A stretch of DNA of 64,000 bases from Seriola aureovittata (GCF_021018895.1 NC_079375.1:23075975-23139974), one strand, 5' to 3'; positions 11,534 through 24,846 are shown, counted from the first letter of the stretch. Numbers and translations: made by a program. The notes: generated from the letters alone by a model not told the origin.

Positions 11534-12326
11534 GCATGTATACAAACATGCCTACGCTTGATTATTTTTAGGCTTTTGTAATATCACTTTTTTGCACACT
11601 TACTTTTTTTTTTTTTTTTTTTGCTTTTCAATGTGCAGTGATTTCCTTCTGTATTGTGGAATTTTCCGTATGGATGCATGACTTTTATTTGTACTGGCAA
11701 CAGATTGATGATAACAAAATGTAAATGCATGGGTGGGACAAAAGAATGGCAACAGGAAAGACTTGTATCAGAGCTGTGTATTCTGTGAGATGATTTAAAC
11801 TCAGCTGTCTGACACATACTGTATACATACGAATCATACCGACTCTGATGTGATGAAACAGGTGGAAAATTAACATCCATGTAAAGGAATAGAATAGAAA
11901 ATATATATTTCTTAATTGATAAATAATAATTATATGATAATTTATCTATTTATTATTATTATTGATTTATTTACAGTTATAACAGTATTTATCCAGCATG
12001 TGAAACGTCCTAACAAATTAAGTAGCTGCTCCAAATCAAGTAAATTAAAAGTCTGATGTCAACTTTTACTTTTAATTTCTGCCTTAAATCCGTCTTTTCT
12101 CTCATCCCTTTTATTTTCCATCCTTCTCTTCTGTCCATGTTCCTGTCTCACGTTTGTGCTGTCACTCTTTCTCATCCTTCGTTCTTCCCTTCTGTCCCTC
12201 TATTTTTCCCTCTCTTTGTCAAACGCTCCCTGAGGGAAGTGAGTGATGTGGAGAGGTGGACGAACAGATAAATCCAGGGGAGGAGGAGAGAGAAGAAGAA
12301 GAGGAGGAGAGGGGAAAGGGGGAAAT

Positions 12327-12361
<35 letters not shown>

Positions 12362-12461
12362 TTGATGTGATGTCGCACACCGGGGCTTGTCAGCGCCTTA
12401 AAGATGATTAATGTTGGGGCAACACACACACCGTACACACTCCCCACATGTCCTGCTCTGG

Positions 12462-12604
<143 letters not shown>

Positions 12605-12889
12605 GCGGCACAACAAGGGTGCGTTTAATCTCAGGGAGCAGAGGGAAGGCACCGGAGTCGGAGAAGGTGGGGGACGAGGATGGAGGTGAGGAGGGGGCTG
12701 GACAATAACAAGGAAATAGGACTGACAGGACTTTTTAGTGCTGAGATCCCTCAGTGAATGCCAGCTGGCGGAGCGAACGAGGGATGGATGGATGCACGGG
12801 TGGAGGAGAGGAGAGAGGAGGTGTGCATCTCTCTGACAGCCATGATGGAGTGTCGGCCTGATCCCCCCTAATGTGCCAAGATGGATTGT

Positions 12890-13100
12890 CTCATCTCTCT
12901 TTCTCTGACTTTCTTTCCCTTCTCTCTCCCTCCATCCGTCTTTCTACCTCTCTCTCTCACTCCCTCCATCTCCAGTTTTCCTGATGTCCTACTTTTGCTT
13001 CTCTCTCCAGACCCTGTCTCTCTCTCTCCCTCTCTCTCTCTCTCTCTAGTTAACCCGAGCCTCTCTCTCTCTTCCTCGTCACCAACTTCCCTCCTTTTCA
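12890..13100. repeat. polypyrimidine tract (CT-rich)
   Basis: CT-rich on the plus strand with several (TC)n runs. Open frames on both strands here (LSLSLS or REREGE) are repeat translations. Confidence 0.8.
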
Positions 13101-13345
13101 TCTCTGTCACTTGATCCAGTTAATGGCGCTCACTGGCTTTTTTCATGTTCATGTCACAGAACAGTATGTCACCCAGCTGGCAGGAAGCATATCCACTGAC
13201 TTTTTGCATCTCCTGTCTGATTTATTTACCGGCTGCTGCGGCGCTGACACGTACGGCTCGCTGGTCTCAACTCAACCCGCAGCGACACTCGTTGCTGTAC
13301 AGTAGGTGTGTGGATTTGTCCGGGCGAATTCATATGAGAGTCACA
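13100..13345. promoter_or_regulatory. candidate conserved noncoding element
   Basis: High-complexity sequence of about 240 bp directly after the CT tract, with AGTTAATGG, TTCATGTTCATG and GATTTATTTACC segments and unusually many CpG dinucleotides for its surroundings. Short frames exist in it but have no recognisable product. Conservation is inferred only from texture. Confidence 0.25.
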
Positions 13346-14721
13346 AATTTTCCAGCAACAAGTCTCTGATAAATCCTCTACTTGACACGCTGCTGAAAAA
13401 CTAAAATAAACTTTAGAAAAAGAAGCTGAACGGAAGCCAACAAAAAAAAAAAAGAAGCAGGAAGTGGGAAATGTTTTTAATATGAAGTGTCTGAATAATT
13501 TATGATGAAGGTCTAAGCAACTAAAGAGCCACTAAATATCAGCTTTTGTTATAGTAATATAATAGAAGCTACAGGGTTTGTAGTTTCAATAATTATCATT
13601 GACTTACTGTCTATATTATTGATTTTTATTGTTTATTAATTTACTTATTCATGTGCTCACTTGCATTTTAACTAATTAATTGTGTATTAATTTTCTCCTT
13701 GAATGAATTAAATGATCATAAAACATTATTGTATGTCATATTTTATCTTTTAAATAGGCTACAAGAACAAATATAAATAAGTTTTGTTCACTTTTGTTTT
13801 GTCATTGAAGGGAAATACATACATGGTTGTTGTGAGTTGGACTGAGAGAGGTCGAACAAGCAGCTGTCAGACTCCAATATAAGATATATAAAAAGACCTA
13901 TTTTGGATTTGGGAGGAAAAATCACAGATATTGAAAAGTGATATCAATCCAATATATTTAGATGTGTTTTAAGTAAGTGTCAAGTAAAGAGTCATTTTCT
14001 GTAGCAGACCTGAAAATATCAGTTGAAGTATTTGGCTAATGAAGCAATGAAAGTGTGTTTTCTGAGCTGTTACAGAAGACCTGAGGTCTCCAGCAGCCCA
14101 AACACAGAACTCGGGTTAAATTTGCTCTATAAATAAATCTAATTATCTAATAATAAATAAAAACTAGACAGGCAATTATAGACACCAGATGGTGAGGAGG
14201 ATAGAGCTAGATCATACGGAAGAGTGGAGAGCAAAGAGGAGGAATCTTCCCTCCCTTGAGGAATGCTTTCACTTTCACCCTTACTCTCATCCTTATATTC
14301 TTTCCTTGCTTCCTTCCTTCCTTCTTTCCTTCCTTCTTTTACGTCCTGACTTTCTCTCTCTGCTTTGGCTTTTCTCTCTTCATACTTCTTACCTTTTCTG
14401 GTTATTGTCCTTCTTTGTGCAACTATACCTGAATGATTGATTGATTGATGTGCATCATCATACAGCAAGTTTAATCTGTATTAACACTTGCAGTATCCTT
14501 CATGTTCCTGTATTCTCTCTCTCTCTCTCTGTCTCTCAGTGTCTCTCTCCCCTCTCCCTGTGTTCCTTTGGTCCAGATGAAGTGGGAATCAATAGATGCT
14601 AGATAGCGCAGGCTCCCAGTCACAGACTACAATGAGCTGAGGTAAAAGGCCACCTCCAGAGAGGACAGGGATTGTCAGCTCAATACTCGCTCTCAATGGG
14701 ACCAGAGATAAAAAACCATTT

Positions 14722-14912
14722 GGGGTGTCCTCATGGCTCAATGGGCTAAGAGGCAAACCTTGTACTCACAACACTGTGGGTCCAAATCCCATTTAATGAC
14801 CTGTATTGCGTGTCATCCCTTTGCTTTTATCTTGCCCATCACCCTGCCGCTCAGGAAGCAGGAGGCTGGTGTATGTTGGACTGTTTCTGAAAGCTGAAAA
14901 AAAATTAATGGA
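14722..14912 (+). mobile_element. tRNA-derived SINE
   Basis: The head contains an A-box-like TGGCTCAATGGGCTAAG (14734 onward) and a B-box-like GGGTCCAAATCCC (14778-14790) with spacing typical of a tRNA promoter. The body continues with a TGTCATCCCT segment seen in abundant percomorph SINEs and ends in an A-rich tail near 14897-14910. Clear target-site duplications were not found. It is not a functional tRNA, because the acceptor stem does not pair. Confidence 0.65.
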
Positions 14913-15165
14913 ATGAACACACTTTACGTTTTAAACGATGCAAAGAAACGTTTGACTCGCCGTGAGCTTTGAGAAGTTCCTATCTTTGAAAAAATCTGCT
15001 GCAAAGGGATTGAATGAGACTTGTAAAGTATACACACAATCAGCTAATGAGCGCCGAGCATGTAAACTGGATTTAAACACAACAATAAGAGTCAGGAAAG
15101 ACGAGGCTCAGATTTATGAGCTGGCACATATACAGTACGTTTGTGGGCAACACACATGTACATGT

Positions 15166-15197
<32 letters not shown>

Positions 15198-15489
15198 ATA
15201 TGCACAACTTGCGAAAACACACAAACACATTTCCCAAATGGAATTACAAAATGTCTACATGTGGAGGCTGCTTTTCTGTCCTTGAACAACTGTCTTCTCC
15301 TTGTGTGTGTGTGTGTGTGTGTGTGTGCACGTGCACAAACACACTTCCATTCCCCCTCCTTGTTGTTCCCCTAAATGAGTTTTCTGACTTGCATCAAGTG
15401 TTTATGCCCGCTACCCCTCTTTTCCTCCTCCTCCTCCTTCCTCCCTCCTTTTACTCACCCCCCCCCCCCCCCAACCCCCCCTCCCCCTG

Positions 15490-15650
15490 CAGCTTGCCCG
15501 GCTGGTTAGCTATAACACCCGCCAACATCGGTAAACAAGGAAATCTCTCAGCCGCGGCCCGGCGTGTAACCGCATTACCGCGCCCGATAACCTCTTCAAA
15601 TAATGTGCGATAAGGGGAATTTGATTTGATTCACGGGGAAGGGAAGGAGG
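15490..15650. promoter_or_regulatory. candidate conserved noncoding element
   Basis: High-complexity, CpG-bearing block between CT-rich tracts. It contains GGTAAACAAGG (forkhead-like TAAACA), a GCATTACCGCG segment, CGATAACC, GCGATAAGG and a TTTGATTTGATT stretch. There is no supported coding frame. Confidence 0.33.
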
Positions 15651-15844
15651 GCCACTTCTGCTCTCCCTCCAATCTCTTCCTTTTTATTCCCTTTCTCTCT
15701 CTCTCTCTTTCTTTCCCTTTCCTTTCTTCTCTCCACCACACCATCTTCTCCTCTTCTTCTTTTCACTTAGCCCAAGGGTCTGGGCCTCCACCTCCTCCCC
15801 CTTCCTCTACCGTCTCATCCCCCTCTTATTCTCCCCCTTCTCCA

Positions 15845-16045
15845 GAATGACACCGCCTCGCATCCACAATCAAATAAATCCCGCAGAGGTGTCAGCCTTC
15901 ATTTCGACTCTCCCCTCTCTCCTCCCCCGAACAACGCAAGGTGAGGTGAGAGGCCTCCCTAAAGCCATCATCTCCATAATGGCAAATATGAGCCCTAAAG
16001 CCCAAAACCAGGGGCCGTATTAACACAAATGGGGAGTAGCAAGGT
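15845..16045. promoter_or_regulatory. candidate conserved noncoding element
   Basis: Second complex island, following the CT tract. It contains CACAATCAAATAAATCC, CTCCATAATGGC and GTATTAACACAAATGG segments, is bounded on the right by a short TG tract, and has no supported frame. Confidence 0.33.
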
Positions 16046-16137
16046 GTGTGTGTGTGTGTGTCTCCCAGTGAGGTGATATGGTTTTTTTCTTAAGTGAGCT
16101 GTGATTTAAGCAGGCCAGACACTAGGCTGAGCACTAG

Positions 16138-16176
<39 letters not shown>

Positions 16177-17079
16177 ATGAGGCTGTGTGGCTCATTCAGA
16201 GGACATTTGATGAAATGGAACGGGGGTCAACTTCAGTTTGCCACCCAGGCTTGCGTTGCTCGACTCTGTGCATGTGTGTGTTTCCTGTGTCTGTCTGACG
16301 TGTGTGAGTGCGTGTGTGTGTGTGTGTTTGCGTGGTCTCACTCCCTGACAGTGATGCATGGCACTTTTAAATAGCACTCCTCCACGCCCTGCTCAAAACT
16401 CATCACCAGGCTCTTTCACTATCCCTCCCTCCCTCCCTCCCTCCCCTCGCTCCCTGGGGTTGTCACTTTTAGAAAAGCAAATGAAATGTCGGCGCGCTGG
16501 AGAGCAGGGATGAAGAGATAGCCGGATAGAGGGATAGAGAGGGGAAAGGTGTGTGTGTGTGTGTGTGTGTGTGTGGATGTGTTTGCTGTCTGTTTCAGGC
16601 ATGTTGCACTGTGCCGAGTGAAATGTAAATATTTCACATGCACAGGACATTTTGGCGACATGGGAAAAACTGTGGCTGTTACTAAATGCAGAAATATTCT
16701 TTCATTCTGTCGCTGAGAGAAGTGCGGAGACTTTTCAACGCTGCTTTGCTCCTGAACAGAAACTAAAAGTGTAAGAAATGTGAATGAAATCTGGAGGATT
16801 TAGGAAGCAGCCAAAGGGAAAGAGCAAGAAATTAACACATCATAAATCATCAGCTGCCTCGTTTTGAGCATGTGTGTGATAAATGGTCATCTGATGATCC
16901 CAGTGTGTGTCTGTGTGTGTCTGTGTGTGTGTGTGTCTGTGTGTACATGTGTAGTGCTGGTTCTTTACTCCTGGGACCCATGGTGCGTATGTGTGTGTCT
17001 GTCTGAAAGACAGCGGTGTGATGCTAGTGAGCTTATCTCCGACTACTGACAGCTGTTTATTCAATCAATCACCTTGTCA

Positions 17080-17113
<34 letters not shown>

Positions 17114-17212
17114 AGTAAATTAATGGAGCATTAACCAAGCAGTGACCCACAGAGCAGAGGTACCTGCAGCTGCTATAGGCCAAATCTCAATTCAAGACCC
17201 CTATCATACACA

Positions 17213-17215
<3 letters not shown>

Positions 17216-17271
<56 letters not shown>
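17216..17271. repeat. (CA)n microsatellite
   Basis: About 56 bp of CA, with one AA interruption near the left end. Confidence 0.95.
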
Positions 17272-17274
<3 letters not shown>

Positions 17275-17716
17275 ACTTGAGGAATTAAGAATCACAGACA
17301 AAGACAAACATCTCTCATTAGAAAATATCAATTCTTTGTGCTAAACTTTTGATTCAAAAATTGAGTTCTCTTGTAATCCACACATTAAAATATGCCATAA
17401 TTAATACTGAATAATTAATTGTTGAAATTAGTAATTAATATTTAATGATTTTGGAGACCTGTACATTGTGCATTTTGAATATTAACAAAAGACAAATTGA
17501 AATATTCATTACTGGCTCTTCTTGTATATTTCATGTGTCAGTTCAGAGTAAAATAGCAGCTCTATCTTAGTCAGTGTGACGTGTGTACAACTATTACTAT
17601 TACTCATTATTGTGACTATTAAAAAATGTACACACTGAAACACTGACACGTCTTTGCTTTCTCTCTGTTTTCTTGTCTCTCTGCTGACTGACTGCTCCAA
17701 TTCTCCTTCCTCAGCT

Positions 17717-17776
17717 GTGAGGAGGAGGAGGAGGAGGAGGAGGAGGAAGAGGAAGGAGGAGGAGGAGGAGGAGGGA
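17717..17776. repeat. (GGA)n trinucleotide repeat
   Basis: GGA repeats with AAGAGGAA interruptions. The minus-strand poly-Ser/poly-Pro frames over it are artefacts of the repeat. Confidence 0.9.
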
Positions 17777-17924
17777 TACCTATAGCAGAGAAGTGTGGGT
17801 GTGAGGCCTGTCGGCACTCATTTCCATCCCAAAGGGCCTTCATCACGACAGGAACATGCCGTGTCAGTGGGCAAAGAGGGACATCAGCAAGTCTGAAATA
17901 GATGCCCTGAGTCAGCCCTAATCA

Positions 17925-18027
<103 letters not shown>

Positions 18028-18180
18028 GTGTAACAATGAGCTGAAAATTTTCATTGCGCATGAAACTGACTGCATGACATTCTTAGTGTTTTTAGTGTAA
18101 TATTGTAAAGTAGTTATGTGTACAGTAATATTCTACTGTATCTATGAATGTAGTACAAACCAAAAACATTTATTCTCACA

Positions 18181-18195
18181 GTGTATATATGTGTA

Positions 18196-18226
<31 letters not shown>
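18181..18226. repeat. (TA)n with GTGTATATAT units
   Basis: Three GTGTATATAT units run into a pure TA tract (about 18203-18226). Confidence 0.9.
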
Positions 18227-18424
18227 GCATATATCAGTACAACAGCCCTATAGTAAACATCTTATTCAGAGACAAACACGTCCATATTATTCCTCTATCA
18301 GTTATTTCTCTTTATCTCTCATTTACTTCCCTTTGTTCTTTCGTTCTGTCGTCTTTTATCTCTTCTTTCCCTCTTCCTCTCTCTCTCCCTCCCTGCCTCC
18401 CTCCCTCTCATTATCTCCCTCCCC

Positions 18425-18585
18425 GCTGCTTTCATATGGTCTAGCGGCTGAATTAATTACCAAAGCCAATTAACGCTAGATTGGCTGATGTTTTAACTAA
18501 TTAGCTTTAATGAGGGTGCCGTGGCTGCCTGCACTGTGTTAATTGAATCCTAACAGCGGAGGAGGCGGCCTGTGGAGGCAGAGTG
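18425..18585. promoter_or_regulatory. candidate conserved noncoding element with homeodomain-type sites
   Basis: In about 100 bp there are TAATTA at 18454, CAATTAA at 18467, the palindrome CTAATTAG at 18497-18504, TTTAATGAG at 18506 and GTTAATTGAA near 18538. This is a dense set of homeodomain core motifs in otherwise complex, moderately GC-rich sequence. The motifs are seen directly; enhancer function is inference. Confidence 0.4.
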
Positions 18586-18596
18586 AGAGCGGTGGA

Positions 18597-18650
18597 CGGA
18601 TGGATAGATAGATGGATGGATGGATGGATGGATGGGTGGATGGATGGAGG
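18597..18650. repeat. (GGAT)n tetranucleotide repeat
   Basis: GGAT units with GATA and GGGT variants. Confidence 0.9.
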
Positions 18651-18778
18651 CATGTGCACGCTGACACACACACACATGACTTGTTATTGATAATATTTAG
18701 AGCGCGTCGCAGTAACACCCACCCTGTTGTTGCGACTGGTTTATCATTAACATCCTTGGCCTTTCTTATAAGACACTG

Positions 18779-18814
<36 letters not shown>

Positions 18815-18839
18815 GGGAAAATAAAAGAAAAGAAAACAG

Positions 18840-19210
18840 TGATATGATTATGTTATGTCACCGTGCGCCTTCCCTTCATTTGCTGGGTAAAAGTTTGTCT
18901 TAGCTAAGTGGGTTTTGTTAACAGAACTCATATCCGCGCCGTGTCTCTCCTGTGTTTGTTATTGCCGAACGTGCCTGGCAAAGAGGAGCAGGAGATTAAA
19001 ATCTTAGATCAATGTCGTGCTGTCCTCTCTGCGCCGGATTACCTGCTGCGTACCTGAACTTCATTTTCACCTGCTCTGTGATCGCGGCGTCACGAGGATG
19101 AGATGTGAAATCTCAAAGGTCCCGTGGATAAATCTCAATTCCACATTATGTCATTTACACGGTTGGAATATTTTCATCCGGCACTGTGAGTTCCGCAAAC
19201 TGTGTGTGTC
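18840..19210. promoter_or_regulatory. candidate conserved noncoding element
   Basis: About 370 bp of high-complexity sequence without simple repeats. It contains GATTATGTTATGTCACC, TTAAAATCTTAGATCAATG, AATCTCAATTCC and ATTATGTCATTTACACGG, plus scattered CpG. It is one of the longest repeat-free stretches in this part of the intron, and a small plus-strand frame over it resembles nothing known. Confidence 0.35.
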
Positions 19211-19759
19211 AGATTTTTATTTATTTATTTTTTTGTGTTTATTAATTCATTTGTTTCAGATGAGCATTTACATTGTTCTCCAAGTTTCCTGACTCTGAAC
19301 CGCACCACATCCTTTGGACCATTTCAGAAACTTAACACCATCAAAGGAAACAGAAAACAATTCAGGAAAAGTTCCACACTGCCCAACAAAGACTAAACGT
19401 AATAAATACAATTTTTGGTCTAAATTGAGTTAAAGGCAGAATGTGACATTGTGACATTTTTTTAACCACATAAAAATAGTTTTGCAGTTTTTGCTTTGTT
19501 TTGCAGTTACTTTAATACACCACACAGCTAAAGCTCCAGACCTACATGTAGTAACGTTTCTTAAACACCTTTTCTCATCTGTGTTGTTTGTGTATTTACA
19601 GATTATTTACAGCTGATCACACTGCACAGAAATTATATAAATTATATAATTATAATGTCATTATATCCCACCAATTCAACTTGATTGTAGATTTCAAAAA
19701 GCCTTTTTTTTTTTTTTTTAAATCAACAATCTTACTCTGAACAAATATTCATGTTACAT

Positions 19760-20010
19760 AAAGTTATGATTATCACGCCCCCGTGTGTCCCCTCCCCTCC
19801 TGCAGATCTATAGGCACGGACGGCGGCAGATTATCTGAGGTGGCTATAAAAATCTGCATGGCCGTGTAAAAGGCTTAATGATTTTAAAGTTACAAGAGAA
19901 AAGAGCCTGCAGTTTGTCTCATCCATCAAGTCTAGCACCGGCGCCTTCGCCAAATGGCCCTGCCACCTTAACCTGGCGCTTAGCAATGCGGGGCCAAATC
20001 CTCCCTCCCT
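19760..20010. promoter_or_regulatory. candidate conserved noncoding element
   Basis: High-complexity block with GATTATCACG, AGATTATCTGAGG, GGCTATAAAAATC, GGCTTAATGATTTTAAAG and a CpG-rich right half. There is no supported coding frame. Two GATTATC-type sites about 60 bp apart could be GATA or homeodomain sites. Confidence 0.37.
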
Positions 20011-20688
20011 CACCCCCCTCCTCCCTCCCTGTCCGTCTCACACATTTTGTCTTTGTCCCACTTAGACTAAATGATTTCTTTCCTTACTCTTGTGATCTCT
20101 TTCACCCTTCTCTGTGTCACCTCTTATTTTTCATCAAGGAAGTTGTGAAGTAGGAACCGTCCAGTTTAACTCTGACCATTTCCTGAATAAATCTCCTGGA
20201 TAATTCAATCAAACAATACGGCGATTTATTATTAATATTTCACTGTTATTCTCCCGTCAGTTTTGGTCACACTGGAGGTTAAAGTACCCGTGATCCTGAG
20301 CACCAGACCGGCTTCTCCCAACCAAAGCTTGTGTCTTCATTTCAGCACATCGTGCTCAATATTTCAGGAAACCAAGCTGAGCTCTTTACCACGGTTGTGT
20401 GAGTGTGTATTATATCATCTTTAAGCCCCCTGCAGACCCTCAGGCACCTCCTTAACCACTTCCCACTGCAGCTACCCCCCCCCACACCTTGCAATAAGGT
20501 TCCTCTTACACATGTTAACCCTTTGACCTGTTGTTGCAAACTGTAATCAATAGCAGCACTCACAACGCGCTCTGTTTCTCTTACACATTTCAGAAATCAG
20601 GTTATAGTGAGACACACAGCAGCTGAAGGACACAGAGATAGCAGGCGTGAATCTATACAAACCATTTCTATGTTTGGATATGATTTTA

Positions 20689-20720
<32 letters not shown>

Positions 20721-21525
20721 GACACACAGATCACGTCCGTGTTAACATACACACACACACACACACACACACATCCCTCAAGAGATGTGGTCATGTCAAG
20801 GAGAGGAGTGGGAGATTTTCATGTTCCCATTGTCTGCTCATCTGTCAAACGGCGGCACACTCCGTTCACACACACACACAAGCTGAGAGGCAGAACTCAG
20901 GACCACTGTTTCTTTTTGTTTTCCATCTCTGTGCTGTTTCTCTCTCTCTCTCTCTCTCTCTTCTGATGTTCTCCCACCTTTTACTATTTTTCTTTTTCTC
21001 TAAAACAGCGAGAGACGTATGCCTCATATTGTCATCTTAAAAAATATATATATATATTTGATCCTTAAAATCACACAGAGTGAAGAAGTAAGAATTGAGA
21101 TGATTCCATTCAATGTCATTTTACTTATTTCAATTAAATGACATTTACATTTTTAGGATTTAAAAGCAATAAAAGCTCAATTAAAATAAACTGATGCAAC
21201 AGATTGTGCAGATGAATCCATGTTTCCTGGTTCCTTCTTTAAATTGCTTCTTTTTCATTTTGGTGTTGTATAGGAAAAAAAAACAAAACAAACAAACTTG
21301 GATTTATAGCTTGTGATAACTAACTGTGGAACATTTGGATTTATGGTTTCTATTAGTGACACTGATGTCATTCAGACGTAATAAGGGCTATAAACACAGA
21401 TATACATCCGTGGTGACAACAATAGCCAAATGTAAATCAGATAAATAGATGAAATTGAACAGTCATTCAAACAGACCCATTCTGCTCTGAAACCTCATGA
21501 GCCTTTTGTACAGCAGAAGCTATTG

Positions 21526-21528
<3 letters not shown>

Positions 21529-21568
<40 letters not shown>
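21529..21568. repeat. (TG)n microsatellite
   Basis: About 40 bp pure TG. It brackets, together with the tract at 21669-21710, a 100-bp complex segment. Confidence 0.95.
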
Positions 21569-21569
<1 letters not shown>

Positions 21570-21664
21570 GGCTTGTCAGCGATTGAGAAGAACCTATTTC
21601 CTCTTGCTGAATCCCTGGCTCTAAATGATGGATTGATATCTTTCTCACTGTGGATTATATGTGC

Positions 21665-21668
<4 letters not shown>

Positions 21669-21710
<42 letters not shown>
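21669..21710. repeat. (TG)n microsatellite
   Basis: About 42 bp pure TG, in the same orientation as the neighbouring tract at 21529-21568. Confidence 0.95.
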
Positions 21711-21711
<1 letters not shown>

Positions 21712-22904
21712 AGTGGCCCTCTCAGCCTCCTGCTGCCTCCCCTCTCAGGCCCTTATCAGCTCTTGTCACAAACAGAGGATAGGGGATAATCCTTCATACA
21801 AGGGGAGCAGTCTGGCCTTCCATCCATCTCGCTGTCTGTCGAGCTGTCTGCTGTATTACCCCCGTCTCACCGGAGTGTCACCGGAATAGAAATCAAACGG
21901 ACACAAAGCAAACTTCCTGCATCTCGGTAATCTCTGCCGACACAACTTAGATGAGTGTGATGAGAACAACACTCCTGTTTTTGTTGGCGCAGAGTTCGGT
22001 GTAAAGTTTGCTGTAAACACTTTGTGATTATCTGCGCTGAGGATGAACGCGTGAGTTTAAAGTTTACTGATGGGAATTTTGTGTTTTCCTTGGGTGTCAG
22101 TTGTCCTGGTCGGAATAAAAAACAGACCACAGGCCCCTTTGGAAAAATGACTGCAACCCAGATAATGAAAACTTTCCGAGGTTCCTGGTCAGGCCTACGC
22201 CTTGGTGGCGCTGTGTTGTGGTTTGGGCGCTTGCCACGTCCTCATGACAGTGGGTGCTGCGGGTCACCCTGAGTTCCAAGAACCAAGAGCTGTTCCCTGC
22301 CTCTAAACTGGACCAGACTTGGGGCTTTGACTTTCACGACGTTTCATAATGTCACAGAGGATCATTTACACACCACTCTCATAATATAATTTACTTTTGT
22401 TCTAAAAGGAGATTTTTTAGAGAGCAATAAAAATAAAAATAAAATAACATGAAAACATTAGAACAAATTGTTGCCCACATCGACTTGGACCACACGAGAG
22501 AAGACGTGTTCCAGATGGAAAAACCCTGTTGTCTTATTACTCTGCTTCAGCCTGAAATACGTGAATACCCACATTACACTGTGTCTGATGCCTCCCTCTG
22601 TCTGTTATGTGTGGGTGGGAACGCTTGATAGGGACAGAGCACAGATGTCTATCTGCTGGAGTGGGGTATCGCACAGGTCACACCTGAGGTTATTCTGTGT
22701 ACGTGCACCAGCGGGTGTATGTGTGTATGTGTGTGTGTGTGTGTGTGTGTGGGTGTGTGTGTGTGTGTGACAATCAGACACAGTGCGATTGCATCACACA
22801 GCTGCAATTGGACATCATTGTGATCTTTATCAATGTGCTATCTCTCTGCTCTACAGGACTCTGCCCATCATCTCTTCCTCCATCCACTCCTTCCTGTTTC
22901 CTTT

Positions 22905-22952
22905 CCTTCTCCTTTCCTTTCCTTTCCTTTCCTTTCCTTTCCTTTCCTTTCC
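22905..22952. repeat. (TTTCC)n pentanucleotide repeat
   Basis: About eight TTTCC units in a wider CT-rich block. Confidence 0.92.
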
Positions 22953-23694
22953 ATCCTCTGTTTCCTTCACTCTCTCTGCCTGGTGATATCAAAGTGCCCA
23001 ATAGAGGGGGATGTTTCACTACACTTTGCCTCTGTGGGGCCTTTGGTATTTTCCTCTGAAGAAGTATCCTTTTTATAAATTGTCCATCAATGAGTTCACA
23101 CCTATCATATTTCATTTTTATAATCTTTGCATCCCTGAAGGTCTGTTTGAGCCAAAATACATGAAACTATTCCTTTTTTTTTCTCTTTTTTTTCCCCAAA
23201 GCATTTTCCCTGTTTCGCAGCGTCTCACATGACGTGTGACGCCGCCTGCAGCTCCACTCATGAGAGAAACACACAAGATTCAATAACAACCATCAAATTC
23301 AATCAGACAAAAAGTGAAGGGAGTTCGTCATTGATGAGTATTTTTATCTGTTTACATGACATCCAGGTGTTTTTTTCTATACGTCTGTTCTTGCAGCACT
23401 TTCTCACTTTCTGTCCCTATAAAAACCACGTATCTCCGATGCATTAACTCTGCAGGAGCTGCTTTGTGTTTCGGCAGAGTGACAACACATTTCTCAGATG
23501 ATCCAATGGGGTTTTAATCTTTTTTTTTTTTTTTAAGTTTAACTTTAACCCAATCTGGAACCTTCAATCCTTCAGTTCATCTGGAGATACTTGGTTTTCA
23601 CCGGGCTGCGATGATGCTGTCTCTACTTTTGTTTAGTCTCAGGAGCTCTCAGATTCAGTATGGCGACAGCTTGAGGGCTTTCAAATCCCAATAC

Positions 23695-23698
<4 letters not shown>

Positions 23699-23791
<93 letters not shown>
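23699..23791. repeat. (CA)n microsatellite, 93 bp
   Basis: CA tract with one CC interruption near 23745. Confidence 0.97.
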
Positions 23792-23793
<2 letters not shown>

Positions 23794-24212
23794 GTGGAGG
23801 GGACAGGTCTGCAGCTCAGATCAATAGAAAATTAAAGAGACCGAAATGGTTTCTGCTCACATATTAACCTTCCCTCTCTTCTCTCCTTTGACTTTCTTCT
23901 CCTGTCTCTCCCATCTTCTCCATCATCCCTCCCTCTCTCTTCCTCCCTTTTCTCTCCGTCTCTCGGTGTCTCTCGCCCTCCCCTAATAGCTGGTGCCGCT
24001 GACGACAACAGTGTTTCAAACAACTTGAGTATAGGTTTTAGTGACAGGCAGAGGAGAGACGTGTTTTTTTGAGTTTGAGCTGTAAAGAAACGGAGAGGAA
24101 AAAAAAAGAAAAAAGAAAAGAGGGAGAGATGGTCGGATGAAGGGATGGGGGCAGTAATAGCACAGAGACGACAGGGGCTTTGGATACTCTCTCTCTCTCT
24201 CTCTGTCTGTCT

Positions 24213-24255
<43 letters not shown>
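24213..24255. repeat. (CA)n microsatellite after (CT)n
   Basis: CA tract following a CT/GTCT run at 24188-24210. Confidence 0.93.
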
Positions 24256-24266
<11 letters not shown>

Positions 24267-24639
24267 CGTCTGGGGACTCAAATCTCAGAGCAATTTTCAG
24301 GCCGGATGATTGGCAGCTTGATGCGTATTCTTCCCCTACAAGACCAGCTGATAACTCCAGCTATCCCATTCCACTCCACCATCCCTCCCTCTCTCTTCTC
24401 TCTTTCACTCACTCTCACCATTTTTTTTTTTTTGTCGCTGTGACTCTCTCAACACCCCCATGACCCAATCCCCTCCTACACTCGCTTCTCTCACCCCTCT
24501 TTCCATCCTTCTTTCCCCCTCTCTGCCTCCCTCTCTGGGCCTGTTGTGGGGCTATTACAATGACAGAGGCGATAAGGGACATTTATCACATGTGCGGTGG
24601 GGTGAGCGAGAGAAAGCCCTCAACAGGTCTAGGGGGAGG

Positions 24640-24640
<1 letters not shown>

Positions 24641-24686
<46 letters not shown>

Positions 24687-24723
24687 ACACACGCACGCAC
24701 GCACGCACGCACGCACGCACACA
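24641..24723. repeat. (CA)n passing into (GCAC)n
   Basis: Pure CA to about 24676, then CACG and GCAC units to 24723. Alternating purine-pyrimidine throughout with added CG steps, so a good Z-DNA former. Confidence 0.95.
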
Positions 24724-24846
24724 TCCAGACAGGATCAGCACTGATGCACGTGGAAGCGCGCACACATATCGCATGCATGCAAATGTGCACGAGTCCGTGC
24801 ACATAAACACAGACAAATAAATAAACAGGCAGGGGTTGCACTGCAT

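Noticed and set aside
14722..14912. Functional tRNA gene
   Set aside because: Only promoter boxes are tRNA-like, and the acceptor and anticodon stems do not fold. It is a SINE.
24016..24281. Possible coding region around the minus-strand frames near 24.1 kb
   Set aside because: Composition is CT/GA-rich and the frames begin in a TG tract. No splice-bounded segment looks protein-like.
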